64,000 nucleotides of DNA, taken from NCBI GenBank assembly GCA_964565865.1, contig CAZMGM010000009.1:13863-77862 (forward strand), written 5' to 3'. Position 1 is the first letter of the stretch. Every line of letters begins with the position of its first letter. Made by a program: the position numbers and the translations under genes. This stretch comes from CBDAPI01 sp964565865 (GTDB lineage Bacteria > Acidobacteriota > UBA6911 > RPQK01 > CBDAPI01). This document shows positions 62,347 through 64,000 of this stretch, piece by piece. Below the pieces are notes generated by a model. It saw nothing but the letters and a program-made list of their open reading frames with translations, searched no databases and was not told the DNA's origin.

Positions 62347-64000
62347 GTATAAATGGCCTGATTTTTCGAAGCGATCCCTCATCGGTAGCAAGGTGACGCG
62401 GCTGGACGCACCGTTCAAAGTATCGGGTGAGGCCAAGTACAGTTACGACGTGAACCGGCCGGGCATGCTCTTTGGAGGTATTCTCCAATCGCCTCACGCT
62501 CACGCTCGGATTACGCGTCTAGAGGTCGCCGCCGCTCAGGTCATGCCCCAGGTCAAGGCCCTGCGCGTGATCCAGGATGCTGGAACCGAGATCAAATGGG
62601 AGATGGACGACATTGTCTCCGTTGCCGCCAGCAGCGAAGCGGCCCTCTACGATGCCCTGGGAGCCATCGAAATCGATTTCGAAGTTCTTCCCCATTTCGT
62701 CACTGAGGAGCAGCGAGACGAGGCACCGAAAGAGAACGCGGGTGAAGCGCAGACTACCGGCAACCCGGAGCAAGCTTTAGCCGAGGCGGACATGGTGATG
62801 GAGGGGTACTACGGCATTGCCAGGATCGCTCACTGTTGCCTTGAGTCCCATGGCCAGGTATGCGAATGGCAAGACGACAAGCATCTTACTGCCTGGTGTT
62901 CGACGCAGAACGTTTCCGGCCTGCCCCCCCAGTTTGCAGAGGCCCTGAATATTCCTGTCGCCAACGTGCGGGTGATCACGCCCTTCATGGGCGGAGGCTT
63001 CGGCAGCAAATTTTCGGTGGATCGCTGGGGTATTGAGTGTGCCCAGCTGGCCCGCGAAGCGGGGGCGCCTGTCAAGATGATGCTTCTGCGCGATGCCGAG
63101 ATAGCCGTCGCTGGTGACCGCCCTTCCGCTTATGCCAATGTCAAGGTGGGGTGCACACGCGACGGGGAACTGACTGCCTGGGAATCGGAATCATGGGGTT
63201 CTGGAGGCGTAGCCAGGGGAGGGAATCCACCCCTGCCCTACGTTGTCCAGTTCCCCAATATCAAGAAACAGCACAGCGCTATTCCAACCCATACCGGTTC
63301 GGCCCGGGCCTGGAGGGCTCCGAATCATCCCCAGGCATGCCTGATCACGATGGCGGCCATCGAAGACACGGCGGCCGAAATCGGAATGGATCCCCTGGAA
63401 TTGATGATCAAGAATATTCACCTGACCGGACGATTGGCTGCCGTCTACCAGCAGGAGTTGAATATTGGCGCCAAGATGATTGAATGGGAAGAAAACTGGC
63501 ACCCCCGGGGACAAGGAGCCGGATCCGGTCCAGTCAAGCGAGGTCTGGGCCTGGGGATCCACACCTGGGGCGGCCGGGGGCATACCAGCCATTGCGAGGT
63601 TGTCGTCTATCCTGACGGCGGTGTGGAGGCCAAACTCGGTAGCCAGGATCTAGGGGTTGGAACCGGGACGATCATAGCTATGGTTCTGGCAGAGACTTTT
63701 GGACTCAATATCAAAGATGTAACGGTCAAGATAGGTGACAGCAGCTACCCGCAGTCCGGGCCCTCTGGGGGCAGTACTACGTGGGGGGTGTGAGTTCCTC
63801 GACTAGAAGGGCCGCTCTGGACGCGCTGGAAAAAGTATTAGAAGCTTCCGCCCCAGCGCTGGGAGTGAAATCAGGCGAGGAATTGGAAGCCTGGCGTGGC
63901 ACCATTCGGGTCAAGGAGGATCCCTCCCGGCATATGGAGTGGAAACGGGCGGCCGCCCGAATTGGTCCGAATCCTCTGACTGCCATGGGACGTAACCCTG
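62339..64000 (+). CDS. Xanthine dehydrogenase-type molybdopterin subunit (frameshifted, continues past window)
   Basis: The first 484 residues contain the Mo-hydroxylase large-subunit fold, with APFKVSGEAKYSYDV at the start. TPFMGGGFGSKF and SARAWRAPNHPQA bind the cofactor, and LGSQDLGVGTGT follows. The frame ends in a TGA at 63791-63793 just after GGSTTWG. One base more in the run of six G (63783-63788) would restore GGSTTWGGVSSSTRRA, and the next frame reads on to the end of the window. So this is a single gene with an apparent one-base deletion (or read error). The catalytic C-terminal glutamate lies beyond the window. The fold is closer to isoquinoline or aldehyde oxidoreductase types than to classical XdhB. 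Confidence 0.85.

Overview
The window looks like a chromosomal segment of a Gram-negative, GC-rich, slow-evolving bacterium, most likely an acidobacterium or a close relative. An outer membrane is implied by LptD. The affiliation is an inference from two VWFA-family secreted proteins side by side, a futalosine-pathway menaquinone gene, RNase J, type III pantothenate kinase followed by a long uncharacterised protein, and many lineage-restricted hypotheticals. No rRNA, CRISPR array or intact phage is visible.

Layout. 0-2.5 kb: acyl-CoA ligase and a queuosine-precursor-type transporter, followed by scraps of an HNH gene and a tRNA. 2.8-7 kb (minus): lepB, a decayed membrane-protein gene, folK, lptD. 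7-13 kb (plus): a small unknown gene, gpmI, a metallo-beta-lactamase-fold hydrolase, a HAD phosphatase, mqnD, a sulfur carrier protein and its E1-rhodanese partner. 13-20.6 kb: mocA-like cytidylyltransferase, IscA/ErpA-type protein, degenerate receiver protein, folB, broken alpha/beta hydrolase, MBL hydrolase, ygfZ-like gene, solitary rpsD, DUF971 gene and mrp. 20.7-26.3 kb: MOP/ANK-like transporter, small membrane protein, gamma-glutamyltransferase, PQQ propeller protein, dimeric alpha-beta barrel protein. 26.5-32.9 kb: tRNA-Leu, CoA-disulfide-reductase-like gene, selA, purH, coaX and an unknown gene. 33.1-34.6 kb: lower-GC island with a sigma-factor relic and a D-2-hydroxyacid dehydrogenase. 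34.7-47.8 kb (minus): DUF6599-like protein, lytic transglycosylase, alaS, recX, ilvE, two VWA proteins, ftsK, rnj, rsmA. 47.9-51.4 kb: trxA, purA, an unknown secreted protein, tRNA-Lys. 51.4-53.7 kb: a graveyard of HNH and IS3-family relics plus a small membrane protein. 53.5-58.8 kb: a gutted egtB with intact egtD, a hypothetical protein, ispG and threonine dehydratase. 59.2-64 kb: hflC/hflK, a tiny bS22-like protein and a xanthine-dehydrogenase-type enzyme running off the end.

How genes fit together. Molybdenum-cofactor and sulfur-transfer functions (sulfur carrier, E1-rhodanese, MocA-like protein) could serve the Mo-hydroxylase at 61.7 kb. Fe-S functions (IscA-type protein, Mrp, DUF971, YgfZ) could serve IspG and the Mo-hydroxylase. 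lptD, lepB, hflKC, ftsK and the transglycosylase are envelope functions.

The most unusual content is between the genes: (1) a dispersed repeat with a core resembling ACTTTYACCACGGRCTGCTAGG in at least nine places, twice as inverted pairs 180-205 bp across, like a MITE or REP family; (2) several degenerate repeats with a 7-bp period, one of which has become the N-terminus of a protein; (3) several gene relics too short or too broken to appear as ordinary ORFs; (4) frameshifts at G runs and a 14-G tract inside alaS. No complete new defence or biosynthetic system was found. The repeat family is the best candidate for something undescribed.
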